Positions 10,785 to 23,578 of a stretch of 64,000 nucleotides of DNA are shown here, piece by piece. The DNA is from Saururus chinensis (lineage: Eukaryota > Streptophyta > Magnoliopsida > Piperales > Saururaceae), in NCBI GenBank assembly GCA_035235625.1, contig CP141148.1, forward strand, positions 19,469,057 to 19,533,056, in the 5' to 3' direction. The notes below the pieces were generated by a model. It was given only the letters and a program-made list of their open reading frames with translations, searched no databases and was not told the origin of the DNA. The position numbers and the translations under genes are program-made. Within the stretch, counting starts at the first letter, position 1. Each line of letters opens with the position of its first letter.

Positions 10785-11739
10785 TCATCAATTGCATGAT
10801 GGGATGTTATCAGTAAAGGATAAGAAGGTACCAGATATACCTCTTCAGTTTTTTTCTATTTTTGTTTGCAATATAAACACTATCATGGTTTATCTAAATG
10901 ACTGTTGTTTATGGCCGTTTTTTTACTTTTCCTTTCGTGATTAGTTGAATTAAACATTTCTTGATTTAGGAACAATTACTGTTGGAACAGTTTGAAAAAT
11001 CACGGCTAAAGGTAATAGATGTCATTTTGTTGGTTATTTCATTTCAGCATCCTATCAATTAGCTGCAATATTTGTTTAAATAGAACAACTTTTGAGGATT
11101 TGTAATTCATTAAAAAAGCAGGCTTTGTTACATTCGCACAAACACTATGTCAATATGTTTTTTTCCATGTTGTTTTAATTTTTTTTTATATAATTCTATC
11201 ACAACAAAAAGTTAGGAACATTGCACTGAAGTTATGAGGGTATTATTTTTTTACCAACGTATATAATATATAGTGAACCTTCAAAAAAAATGCAAGTCAT
11301 TTTTCTTTAATTAGTTTGACCACTAGTTTATGACATTTGTGTCGGTTGTTTCTGCTCTAGCTTGATAGTTTTAGAATATCTTGTGGATTTCTGGTATTAT
11401 ATTCTGACTATGTTTTGTATGTTGACTTTCATTTTATTATAAGGAGCAACAAACCTCTATGGAGAATGAAATTTTGCGCAAGCAGGCAACTCCAAGCTAT
11501 ACTCCATTTAGTTCTTATGATTGTCTGATGGATTGAAAAAAATCTGTTGATGATAATGGCTTCAAATTATTTGTAGGTTGAAGAATTACGAAGGATGCAA
11601 ACAACTCCAGTGGGAAAGTATCTACAACTGAGCTCTGTTGGTGGGAGACAATCTTGCTTTACACTTGATCGAACTCCTGAATTGGGAGATGATGCTGAAT
11701 TTCAAAACAAGAAGATTCAACCACGACATTGCACCTGGG
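10785..11739 (+). pseudogene. MADS-box (MIKC) gene, 3' K-domain exons, AGL15/AGL18-like
   Basis: Four exons fit the conserved MIKC layout. 10785-10827 (HQLHDGMLSVKDKK) is only the end of the usual 100-bp K exon. 10970-11011 is a 42-bp exon (EQLLLEQFEKSRLK). 11444-11485 is a second 42-bp exon (EQQTSMENEILRKQ). 11577-11739 (VEELRRMQTTPVGKYLQ...) ends at a GT. The two 42-bp exons and their heptad leucines are typical of the keratin-like dimerisation domain. No MADS DNA-binding exon, I-domain or final exon was found. The third exon ends in CAG|GCAACT, a GC rather than a GT donor. With the truncated first exon and the duplicated upstream introns, this is most likely a broken gene, but an intact gene starting outside the window cannot be excluded. 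Confidence 0.72.
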
Positions 11740-13899
11740 GTACTTGTCCCTTTTAAAATATTTTATATTTCGACTCATCTTTCATTCTCTCTGGTTCATC
11801 ATCTTTACAATTAGAAGTCTACAACCACCAGATGCAGGTAAATAGTTTTGACCATTTCTCATGGAAAAGAATAAGTAAATTATCGAATCATAGTTGTTAA
11901 AATAAACATATGTTATGTGTTGTTTTTTATTACAAGACAGGTAATGACTAGCATTCTCTATCTAACTATGTTATGTGCAATTTTTTATTACAATTTTGGT
12001 GAATAGTAAATCCCAAGCTACTTATCATAAGATACCATCAAAAAGCAAAAAAATTTCAAGTTGAAGATTAGAAGTCAGCAACTAGTTTAAACCTATTCTT
12101 GTAGGAAGCACCCTTGTAACTTTTAATGCATCATCATTATCTTGTGGGTACTAATGCATCTAATCTGTACCAAATAAAATAAAATAAGAGAGAGCATTAT
12201 CTTATCTATTTGCAACAGTGAATATCTCATAAAAGCAGAGAAAAAAACTGCAACTTTTAGTTTTGGAAATATATAGGTCAAATAACTATAGCAAGAATAA
12301 GCGTATAAGCCAAATAGTAGAACCAAGAAGACAACCACATAAGTTAAAAAAGTTGAGTTTACTGCTTTGAAATGTGATATTATGTGTTACCTAGATTCTC
12401 TCGTAGCAAACTGTCTATACAGAGCCTTGTTTAAATATAGTTAAATGAAAAGTTGGATTGAGTAATATAATTGTTGATTATGTTTAAGAAACTGTATTTT
12501 GATAAAAATATTGTTCGTTGATATGTCCAGAAAAACCATTTTTCGTGAGAGTTCATGTAACTAACTTCATTTATTTATATCTCATTTTTAATAGGATTGT
12601 TGTGTCTTGACTTCGATTCCTGATTTCCTTATGTTGCCCTACTTTTTTTAGTTTAAAACTCTCGTGTGTCCCATCCTTATCCCTCTTTGATAGAATGCTC
12701 TGGTCTCTGTCCCTAACCATTATGAATTCTAGTGCCTGGTAATATTGTTCAATTTCTTACCTTACATGTTTTATTTGGTCACATTTGTGGGTACTGTAAT
12801 TAATATGATCAGCTAAAAACATCTTATTTATATTTCTTGTCTATGCACTATGTAAATACTCCTTTATCATGAACTACTATGTCTTGTTTGGAGCTTGCAA
12901 TAGTGTTTGGAAGCATTTTATTATCATGGGATACTAGGAGGTCCTTATGAGAGGTGGATCCTTTCCTTTTCAAAGTAGCAGAAACATATGTCCAAGTTAG
13001 TTGGGTGGATCATCATTTGAGTTTGTGTTGAATGCATCAATGAACAAAATGACTGCATCAGCTATAAATGGATGATATAATTGAAGAGCAGTTATGGATG
13101 CATGAGTTCATGCTATTTTGGATGTTCTTGTGAATGGTGATGCATCTCTCGCCAGGCCATGGAAGTTGTTGTTTCTATTTTTCTTTTTTCCTTCCCTCGG
13201 TTTTTGTTAGCTCACTATGTGGCCCAAGAAGCCTCATTGAATCACAAACCTTGGTATAGAATGCTTTTGATTCATTTCAATTTGACAATCAGAAAGTAAC
13301 TTTTCACCATGTCCATCATACACCGCTTTTGTCATGTGATGATTCAAAAGGTGTTGGATCTTTGGACTCAACTTGTCTACTTAGTGAGAATTTGCAGCTA
13401 GAGGATGATTTGATCGTATATGGAATGGGAAATCTTGAGATATCTTCCCATGTTTCAACTGGTTTATTTATGTTAAAATAAATTTTCACATAAGTAGTGG
13501 CCATTTAGCTATAAATGCTCTTGGGTCTTGTTTATTGACAAAGAATTGAAAGAAGAAATGTAATTTATGTGCCTACTATTCCCAGCAACAAAATATATAT
13601 AATTCGTATATTTCTAGCATGACTTATCGGGCTCACATTATAAAGATGCACTTGGTTGTATCACTTGCCAAACCCCTATGATTTTTCATGATCAAGTTTT
13701 TTGTGATTGTCTCTTAGTGAGTTTTTCCTTTTAACAGTTTAGTTTGAATTGTCTGAGCAAGTAAACAGAGAAGTGATAAATCTAAAAATTTGACAAAGGC
13801 AAGACAAGTAATACACATATATGGGGTGATAAAATTTTGACTATTTCAGTAAATGAAGTAAAAATATAAGGAATAGACATCTAACATTGCATCATTACT
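11740..13899. other. No gene identified; fragments of the duplicated units
   Basis: This is AT-rich sequence. 11925-12010 repeats the intron stretch that precedes the K exon at 10720-10784, and 12250-12300 repeats another piece of the unit end. I looked for a terminal MADS exon with the usual LQLGL-type motif and did not find one. Confidence 0.5.
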
Positions 13900-13906
13900 T
13901 TGCAGT

Positions 13907-14200
13907 GATAACGCTACAACGTTGCAGCGATAATGCTACAACATTGTGGCAATAACGCTTCAACATTGCAGCGATATTGCTGCAATGTTGCAGCGATAAC
14001 GCTACAAAGTTGCAGCAATAATGCTCCAACTTTGTAGTGTTATTGCTACAACTTTGCAATGATAATGCTACAATGCTGCAGCTTTGCAGCAATAATGCTG
14101 CAACGTTGCACCAATAACGCTGCAACGTTGCAACGATATTGCTGCAATGTTGTAGCGATAATGCTACAACGTTGCAGTGATAACACTCCAACATTGCAGC
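13907..14200. repeat. 22-bp minisatellite, 13 units
   Basis: Thirteen consecutive units of the form gataacgctacaacgttgcagc, with substitutions; unit 8 has an 8-base insertion (13 x 22 + 8 = 294). Each unit is itself partly palindromic (caacgttg). The minus strand is open across the array (144 codons with flanks), producing a leucine/serine/cysteine-rich pattern that repeats every 22 residues because 22 is not a multiple of three. Confidence 0.93.
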
Positions 14201-14205
14201 GTTAA

Positions 14206-15690
14206 GGACAATGACAAGAAAATGATCATCTTCTGAAACATACATCTTCTGAAACATATAATGCAAATCTAACAGATAGAGTGGTATATAAGCAATATAG
14301 GGTTCTACATATATCAACAAAGAATTCAATCAATTTAAAAATCCATTAGTTCTAGTCATAGAAGAACACTTTTAGAGTCATTTTGATTAATTTCCTATTC
14401 ACATCTACGTATGGAACATATGCAACAATGTCATTTAAACCAATAACTAATGACAAACAACAATTAATACCAGCCAAGCATCATACAGTTATTGGCAAGT
14501 TTAAGCTCTCAAATTCTAGTTACATAGAAAGTCATAACAAACACATCACTCCCTCGAATTCAGTAGCATAAAGGCTCATAAGAATTAAAAACATTGGTCT
14601 ACACATGAAATGGTCTCATTGGAGTAGAGATACCTGAATACAATAATGTTGACTGAAAAATGACTCTCATTGATGCAGCTACACATGAAATGGTCTCACT
14701 GGAAGAGTTGAGATGTCACTGCTAAGGCACAAATACAGTTTTTTTTCCTGTGAGAAACATAATAATAACACTATTAATGAAACTTGAAAAATTACAACTT
14801 CATAGAAATTATTCACAAATATCACTCAAAGCATCTAACTTGGCAACTACTGAGACAAACATCTACCTTTGACTACTGTAAAGCCAAAATAATACTCCAG
14901 AAACTTAAAAATCAAGTAAAGTCCACAACCTATTTTAATTGAATTGCAATGTAACTAGCAGAACAAACAAATCAGTAAAATAAATCCACACTAGTGTACT
15001 GACTCCTTCCACACTAGTGTATTGGCTCCTCGCCACTTCAATCAAATCATGAAGACCCATATATAGAGGAACGAAAACAAACTCATCTCAATACGGAACC
15101 AGATTGAGTCTGGGGTCGTCTGGCCTAATAGGTGGTGGAATGATCCAAACAAATCAGTAAAATAAATCCACAAAGACACCACAAAAGATAATAATTAATC
15201 AACAAAAAAAATCCAAATGAGAACTAGAAGAGTAAAAGACGCTTTCTTTCAGCCCAAATGAGAACTAGAAGAGGAAAAGATGCTTGCTTTCACCTGAGAG
15301 CCTATTGCAGATGAATAGACAGAGTTCTCCATGCCTATTCCTCTGAACCCAAAGCAGGGGAATGATGATATAACTCAGAAATTTTTGGTCTATTGGAGAT
15401 AATTGCCTATTGGAAAAGAGACTTTGATGGAAGAGATTGGAAATACTGAAGGGGAGCCATCAACTTGAGGAAGAACAGGGGTGCCCAGACCGAAGGGGGT
15501 AAGTTGAGTTCCCCCGATGGTTTTGAGAAAAAAATAAGTCGCGGGGTGTTTTCATTTGGAGAACATTTTGCAAATCGGGCTTGGGCGCGCTTTATTTTGA
15601 GAAACTCAGTGCCAAACACTTTTAAAGCCCGCCCTCGTCCTTACTTTCAAAACCCGGGAAAAAATGTCAATTAAATCATTCCTAAATAGG
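14206..15690. other. No gene; scattered short duplications
   Basis: Several short direct duplications are visible: ctacacatgaaatggtctca (near 14599 and 14679), aaatcagtaaaataaatcca (near 14970 and 15151), and aaatgagaactagaagag (near 15215 and 15255). A 69-codon frame at 15465-15674 has no recognisable features. Confidence 0.45.
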
Positions 15691-16689
15691 CTATTAAGGT
15701 CTTTAACGAAAATTTCAACTGCCTTGGCCCTGTCATGCCGGTAAAGGCACCAATGATGAATATTGATCTATCGGTGAAGTACGGCAAGCTGCTGCTTCAA
15801 GTCAAACTACGATTTGTCATCAATGGTAATGTGATTTTGAAGTATTTAATTTCTTCTTCTAAATAATTCATGATATATGAATTACAAGAGGATGAGGACC
15901 CACAATTAGTGTTCTCCATTCATAAGAAGACAAATAAGGAGGTGTTATCATTATATACCGAAATAAAAGAGCCCAACAACAATGTCAAATCTCTATAAGT
16001 AGAAAGGAACCAGACATTCAATAGAGTTAAATCACTGGTTGTAATGTCTCAGCTCAGCTCTAATTTCATAATGCAAATGAGAGTCAATAATACACAATTT
16101 AGTTTTGAAACTGTCAACTAACAATCAATTTTAAGTTTACATGATAATGTACTTTATCGTGTACTTGAGCATACGATATAGAACATATCGTGTTCCATTC
16201 AAAACAAATCATTTGAAGGAAAAACAATATTATTATTCTATTGCATAAGTAATAATGTGACCTACACATGCAATATAACAATAGTGATTTTCAGCATAGA
16301 TGTAATAACACGACATGTATTCCTATCATGTTATGGTTAACACAATATTAATTGTAAGTGTGTAACCGAATACACAATGCCCAATTATATTACATATATA
16401 TTAACACATTAATATCAAATGTAGGTTGGGAGAACTGGGAAATTTTTCCTCAACAAATCCATGCCATTCTTCTTACATCAAATAAATGACTACAGAACCT
16501 ATGATAGAAGTCAATGAAACTAAATTAAAAGAATTGTCATCAATGATGGGTGTGGTAAGGACTTTATTTGATAACTATAAACCCCCACATAAATTGTAAT
16601 TACAATGACAAAGAATTTGAAGAAGTGTGGGGTGATGATGATCAATAGAATGAGAATGATATAGTTGACATGTAAAGTATGTCTGACCA

Positions 16690-17800
16690 TGAAGAATTCA
16701 GAAATATAAGGTCCCTAGTAACTTTGACATTGAGGCCGAGGTAGAGAGGGAGACAGTTGATGATCTCAACCTATTGGAACCAAATATTGGTAAAGTCGAG
16801 TTAATGACTAGCATTTTACAAGCAAAGGATTACCAGAAGCTACTTGAAATGGGTGCACATTTTCTAAGCCTATTACTTTTCAAGAGGGTTTTTATTGACT
16901 TAGCAATAAAGGTGAATTTTACTTATTGTGTTGTGGATGAAAACAAGAATATGTATGCCGCAAAGTGCTTCAATCATTCTTCTAACTAGGACATAAGGGC
17001 TTCCAATATAGGATATTATGTAACTATCACGAGGTTAGTACCAAACCATTCATATGGAACTCAAAGGAAGTCAACTAACCATCCTCTAGCAATTCACCTT
17101 TGGATTGAGAGAAAATGTTGTAGGCTATTTAAAGATTTAGTAGACATTACACCTAAAAGTATAACAGGTTATATTTCGGAGCACTGGGGCATAAATGTGA
17201 ACTACAAGAAATGTTGGCGCTCAAGTAATATAAACTTATGAGACTCCTTAAAGCATGTGTTTCATAACATGAAATTTAAATATGATGTGTTATTGGGAAC
17301 ACAATAAGCATATAGTATCATTATCTTATAACACGAGCTAATTACATATCGTGTTAACATGAACACGATGCTTAATTAGTTTAGGTTTACAATATCATGA
17401 CTACAAACATTATCGTGTGATCAAGAATAAGCTAAATGAACTTTTCGTATAACCTTTATTAGAAGGTTAATAACTTAATATTCAGTCGTGCAGGTAAAGT
17501 ACTAATTGATTTAATAGATGGGGACCCTAATGAATCCTATAGCATACTCACTTCTTACGTAATTCAGATAGAAAGGATAAATACAGGAAGTGTAGTTGTT
17601 CAAATCAGACTATGTGATATTTGTTGACCTATAGGGGGATACGATTTAAAAAGAGTATTTTAGATGTTTGGGCCTATTCCAAGAGTGTTCAAAACAACAT
17701 TGAGGCCATTGCAAATGGTAGATACAACTTTCTTGAAATGAAAGTATCCTGGACAATTATTGATAACACACTACAACAAAATATAGTATTAGCGACACAT
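16690..17800 (+). pseudogene. Decayed MuDR/Mutator-like transposase (MULE)
   Basis: Several frames together spell the N-terminal half of a plant MuDR transposase. 16774-16989 carries the start of the MuDR domain (AIKVNFTYCVVDENKNMYAA) and then a stop. 17010-17240 continues with TRLVPNHSYGTQRK..., STNHPLAIHLW and KDLVDITPKSITGYISEHWG, the usual NH(T/S) and helix region. 17500-17790 holds LTSYVIQIERINTGSVVVQI, then degraded FKRVF-MFG and PGQLL motifs that precede the catalytic DDE domain. Stops and frameshifts separate all blocks, and the catalytic core and zinc finger are absent. In an active element this protein cuts and reinserts the transposon. No terminal inverted repeats were found. Confidence 0.72.
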
Positions 17801-18761
17801 TTATTAGTAATGCAAAACCAAACGTCGCTAAAAATAACTACTTGCGATGCATACAAAAAGCGCCGCAAAAAAATGAACTATTATGGATGATTTAGTACCA
17901 CCCAACCAATGTAAATGCAATATTAGTTGAATTAAATTAATGACTAATAGATTTAAAATTGCAGGCTTACAAGCCCAATATCGAAACCTTTCTGATTGTG
18001 ATTCTTGCAAGAAGGAACTGGATCCCCCTTTGTCCCATAGGAATTTCTAAAATTCTAATATTCTATGTTTCAGTGGAATAACTACTATGAGATTTTTCCT
18101 TAAGCCAGAGAACAAGGCAATTCAAGGGAAAAAAATCACAATCGCAGGTTACAGTAGCAGCATTGTTTATAATGGAGATTGAAGATTATGAGTAGTATGA
18201 TGTGCCCGATGCAGGCACAATTGATATCTAGGAGAATTACGCAGTGAAAGGGAAGAAGTAAAGAAGAAAGGGGAGAAACTGGAATTTAATACTTCCATAA
18301 CTCTGAAAATAGAGAGGATCGCCCCATATAGGGGACGACCAGTCCCCTAGGGAATTGCACCAACCCAACCCAAGGCCGGCCCAATTCCCTAGGAATGCAT
18401 GCCAATTAGTGGTTCGGCTAACCCGGGCTACTAACTGAACCAACCCAAATTACATCCAAATATCCATAATACTAACTATTACAATAGCAAATCGTCCAAA
18501 ACAACTATAAAAATAATAAAGTAAAGTCTAAGCACTAGTCCTTCGTGAAACTGGTTGAGTGTGGTCATCGTGCACAACACAGTAACTCATCTGTACTATA
18601 GTAACCAAATATTTTTAATTTTACTTGATTATCTTTTAAATTTGTGAGTTTCCATTCACTTAAATTAATGAAGATTATGGTTTTAGTTCTTAGGTTAATG
18701 AGTAGCTAATTTTCTTATCGAAGGCTAAGATGAAGCCTTGTTAATTTGTATGGATTCATAA
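17801..18761. other. No gene; possible LTR-like segment at 18230-18490
   Basis: The part at 18230-18440 is more GC-rich (ccccatataggggacgacca) than its surroundings and in reverse complement looks like the promoter/leader part of a small LTR. I could not define ends or a target duplication. The rest is AT-rich and unassigned. Confidence 0.3.
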
Positions 18762-21700
18762 TGTCATGGCACACGCCACCCCTGACCCGAACCAGTTCCA
18801 AGGAGGAAGCAGTATGTGGCACGATGAAGTTAAGTAGAAATGCGGAAGACTTAACCGATCCTAGGGTGAAACACACATCAAAGTAAGCGCATGTGCCCTT
18901 TGTGCAAAAACAAATAGAAGAATAGAATGAGACTAATTATCAATCTTAGTCCACACACATCATCTTGTTAACACATAATAGAAAGCCTCAAGGGCTCAAC
19001 AAGTCTAAGCCAATCATGGCTAATCATAATGTATAGTAAAGACAAATATAAGTTCAACATCTTATAAAACAAATCTAATATAACCCAACAACTCTTGCCC
19101 CTCTCATGGTGAGTATTCATCCTCATGCTCAACGAAGAGCCCATCTAAAGCATCGACATGGCACAACTTGCAGCCCCAAAACAAATAGGGGTGAGCTTAG
19201 CTCAACAAAGGTTTTTAGAACATAATGTAAACTCATGAAATCATTGCATGCATTCTAAATCTAAACATGTATCATATAACATTCTCTAAGCATGTGCATC
19301 TTGAGACAATCACATTCCACATATACGTATTCATGCCACTTGTGCATCATGATATAAATCACATTCCATAAACACATATTCACGCTACCAGCGCATCATA
19401 GGTTCATCTATAGTTTACAACACATATACACATCACATGTAATCATATAAATCTCATTATAGCATTCACATCTTGCATGAATCAAGTATTAATATCTACA
19501 ACCTGCATAATCATATCTCAATATATACATTCCTCCTACAAAATCAATTATATCATATCATATTCCATCATGTGTGTTCAAGTATAATCATGTCATGTGC
19601 ACCATGTGTAATATAATCATCATTGTTCCTACACAACCTATGTCAATGAACATTATCATCCATACACATGCATACACTATCAAGTAAATGTCTCCCAATT
19701 AAGAAAATAATTCTACTTAATTTTGGTCGACGCACAAGCAGAAACGCTCACCCGAGACAATCCCTGTAGGGAAGGCTTGAATTCCTAGAAAGGAAAACTA
19801 GAGTGATTTAAGTAAGTCCCCTAACTAGGAAAGTACCCCCTGCTCACCCAGGACAATCCTCTGAGGGGAAGGTCCAAATTTCTAAAAAGAAAAACTAGAG
19901 CAGCCCTTAGTAAGCCGATGCACAAGGACATACCAGCCTAGATTCTCAGTATCCAGATAACACACCAATTTCTCACATAGCAAATCCTCTCTTCTCATCT
20001 CAAGGAGGCAACCCGTCCTCAAAGGGACGTAAAATGAAAACTTATCCTTTCGAACATAAAACCAATTACATTAACCTCCAAGCGATTAATCCGACAACCA
20101 ATGGCATCCAATCAATTAATCAAGACTAATCACAATTACTCATTGCTTATAAGGCATTTTTATAATATATGTGATATGATGCAAACATGATCAAATGTTA
20201 AAAGAGTATAAGTATAGGTAAACATATTCTAATCAGTCTATATGTGCATAAAACATAATCAATTTGTGACAGATAAAATCATATAAACATATATAAGAGT
20301 GTACATATGTAATAGTGTTCATACTCAGGCTAAAACATGTGGAACATGAATCACGTATAACCAATATCATATGTGCAAGTATCCATAATTTATCATGGTC
20401 ATAACCTACTGGAATCATGAGTAAATGCGAAGAAATTCTTCAAAATATTGATTTAAGATAATTAGAACATTATGCTAAACCTGGACAAGTATACTCGTCA
20501 TCATGCTTAAGCTAAATCATAATTTAAAGAAAGTCCACATGTAATTAAGGTGACATTTGTAGGTAGTCATAACTCATAAAGTCTTAAAGAATTAGAATTA
20601 TGAGGGCAGAACAAGAAATGATTGAAAAACTCACAAAACAGGCCAAAATAAACATTTTGCACTACAACTGTTTGAACTCCCTGCCAGGCTGTTCGAATGC
20701 CTAGCCATTTGAACAGCCAGATAGCCCATTCAAACGGCTGTTAATCTATTCGATCAGTCAAAACAATCCACTTTTCTAGTTTGTCTTTAACCTTCCGAAA
20801 TTCAAACCGAAAACATTATGAAATTCTATATAAATTCAAAAATCATTATATAACATCATATAATCAAAATCTAACCCTAGAACAGATGGATCTAATCATT
20901 TTTATGCTTAATCATATGAAAATAATCATAAATCACATGTTTTTAACAAATAACCATTAAACATCAATATGAAGCAAGAACTCAAATAAACCTATAATTA
21001 TACATTCCAATGAAGAAAAACCACTCAAGGTAAAAATTCATTACCTCTAACAAGGTTTTGAATCCATGTAAGAGCTTCAATCATCAAAAAATACTACTCA
21101 TAAATTAGAATTTTAGTTAAACCTAATTAAAATTATCTAACAGACTCAAATCAACTTGAGAGATGGTAGATCTAGGTCATCCTTAGGTTAAAAATGAAAA
21201 TCACCTCATTAGGGTTCTAAATCAAAATTATAAACAAGAATTGGATGGAAGAAAAATAAGAATCAAGATACAGGAAATGAAGATACAAGTGATTAAGACC
21301 AAAATACAAAGATTCAGGATGATTAAGTGAAAAAACCGCACCTTGATCCAAGTTTTTCCTTTGGGAAATGGGGGTAGAGAACTTCTTTCTAACACAACCC
21401 TTCCCCATTTAGCAAATAAGGGTAGAGAACTTCCTCCCTTCTAACACAACCTTCTCCATTTGGTAAATAGGCTAGGGTTTTCCTTACTAAGGGTTTTAGG
21501 TTGGGAATAAGAACGTTTAGGCTAAAAAATAAATCAAAAGATCCTAAGTGGCTAATTAAGGGTATTTTCGGCTTTAAAACAAACTTAATCACACCCAAAC
21601 CTATTTAAATAAAATAATTGAAGATTAGAGGATCAAATGGGTTGCACACCGTCCAACACGGATGGTTGGGTCCTCTCCTTAATTAAGGAAAAATTAGAAG

Positions 21701-21894
21701 AAAATATCATTAAATCGATAAAAATTAGGTAAATCAAGCTTAACAGTAATACTTATAAAAATAAAATTAAACCTTATTAAAGTATAATAATTAACCCAGA
21801 ACCCAAAAATCACATCAAACTAGCAAACAAGCAAAACCACACAAATTTACACAATTAAAAGAAATTAAGATAAAATAAAATTAGATGCCTTACA
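18762..21894 (-). mobile_element. Solo LTR, Ty3/Tekay-like, TSD CATAA
   Basis: On the minus strand this 3133-bp block starts TGTAAGGCATC and ends GTGCCATGACA, the TG...CA ends of an LTR. It is flanked by a perfect 5-bp duplication, cataa, at 18757-18761 and 21895-21899. No gag/pol coding sequence lies inside, and no second LTR adjoins. A related copy is at 42470-45755, and a related middle section occurs at about 34690-35060. LTR length and ends suit the Tekay/Del group of chromoviruses, but lineage cannot be proved without coding sequence. Solo LTRs form by recombination between the two LTRs of one element. Confidence 0.85.
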
Positions 21895-21899
21895 CATAA

Positions 21900-22446
21900 T
21901 CATGAGAGTTGATTAATTTCCTTTACATACGCTTCATTGTTTGATTGTTTTTTAATTGATAAAATATTTCTTGGATATAAGATTAATCATATTCTTCTTA
22001 TGACTTGAGGTGGTTTTTATTAGTTAGTTGCTTCAATTTTTAACTCTTGAATTAGGGTGGTATTAATTGTTATTTGCATCTTGTGGATATAATTATGGAC
22101 TTAATCTTAATCTTTATAAGCAAAGGTGGACATAATTTTTACCCTTGAAAGTATGCTTAATGACGATACATCCTGTAATACATAGATTAAATTCTAATGT
22201 GTTATGAGATAGGTTGGAAATTGAATCAACAATCATAGATATGATTCTCTACAAATTAATTCATGTGGATTCCTATGCCTTAGTAGTTTGGATAATTGGA
22301 TATTTGAATCATTTGATATTGGGTGGCATTTGAAAGGGGTAATCGTGTATGACCACGTGGATAGGTGATCAAACACACCGGGTAGTTAGACTAGATTCAA
22401 ACCCCCTCAAGCATCGCAAAATTGAAACTGATATTACATTCACAAT
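21900..22446. other. Leader-like sequence before a decayed gag
   Basis: This sequence continues that left of 18757 once the solo LTR is removed, and leads into the gag remnant at 22447. It may be the leader or LTR of that old element. No primer-binding site could be recognised. Confidence 0.35.
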
Positions 22447-23578
22447 GGGAGATGATAATGCAGAAGCCAAACCCCTTATGGAATTATTTTCACCAATCTC
22501 CATCAATCCTCCCTCATGCATAGTGTTGCTCACCACCACTACCACACATTTTGATTTGAAAGCTCAAGTCATTCAACTTCTCCCCCACCTTCCATGGTTT
22601 TGATAGAAATGACCCTTACATGTATGTGAAGGATTTTCTACATACATGTGCTACATTCAAGTTTTAGAATTTTTTTGATGAGTCCCTCCATCTGCGCTTG
22701 TTTCCTTTTTTGTTGAAGGACAAGGCTAAACCACGGTTGAATTTTCTACCAGTGGGGTCATCAATTCATGGGAGGGACTTGTTAGCAAGTTCCTGTAAAA
22801 CATTTTCCCGATATCCAAAATCAATACTTAAAGGAGAGAGATAGTTGACTTTTGTTATTTTATGAGAGTTGGGAGAGGTTTAAGGATTTGATTTGGAAGT
22901 GTCCCCACTATGGTTTTGAAACATCACAGCTTGTGTAGTATTTTTACAATGGTTTGACTCAAACACATCGTTAAATGATTGAATCTATGAACAATGGGTT
23001 TTTCTTGAGTATGAATGATGATGCAACATATAAGTTCCTAAAGAGTTTATTTGAGAGTTCATAGGAATGAAAATTTTCTAGCCATAGAGAAAAACCAACC
23101 CAAAACCCTAGGAAAGGAGGTTAATATGAAGTAAGGGAAGATATTGGCATTGAAGCTATGTTAGACCACCTAACCAAAAAAGTAGAAACCATGGCTCTTT
23201 CTAGAAACATGAATTATGCCAACCAAATTCAAAATGAAGTGTGTTCTCTATGTGCATGTCCAATGCACACAGCTCAAATGTGTCCTTTCATGTTAGGTTT
23301 TTATTAGTGCTTAACTAAGCAAGTGAATGCTCTAAAGAATTATGGGAAGCCGTTTAGCTCCCTTCTCTAAGACGTACAATCTAAATTGGCAGAATCATCC
23401 ACATTTCTATTAGAGGCAAAACCAGACTCCCTTGAACGGAGTACGGCTACCAATGCAACAGATGTCCACTCAATATAGGCAACCTAGTCCCTCCTGCACA
23501 TCGTTCCCTAATTAGCTCCTCAAAATTTTGCACCAACGTGTCAACAGTAATCACTTGAAAAGTCTCTTGAAGAATTCA
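22447..23578 (+). pseudogene. Decayed Ty3-type gag (Athila/Tat-like), 5' part
   Basis: An ATG at 22447 opens a frame (MGDDNAEAKPLMEL, then NPPSCIV and VIQLLPHL) parallel to the Gag start of the element at 27.8 kb. The following gag region is shot through with stops and shifts but remains recognisable. A CCHC zinc knuckle survives at 23242-23283 (C-SL-C-ACPM-H-TAQM-C). The frame reaches SLEEFM at about 23565-23580, where an LTR has inserted; its continuation resumes after 33975. Gag forms the virus-like particle of the element. This is the oldest visible layer of the nest. Confidence 0.75.

Noticed and set aside
13907..14200. Regularly spaced short repeats as a CRISPR array
   Set aside because: Units are directly abutting with no unique spacers, and the genome is a plant's.
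13895..14329. 144-codon minus-strand frame as a gene
   Set aside because: It lies almost entirely within the 22-bp minisatellite; the repeat pattern explains both its length and composition.
15465..15674. 69-codon basic frame as a gene
   Set aside because: No motif, no splice context, and an overlapping open frame on the other strand.
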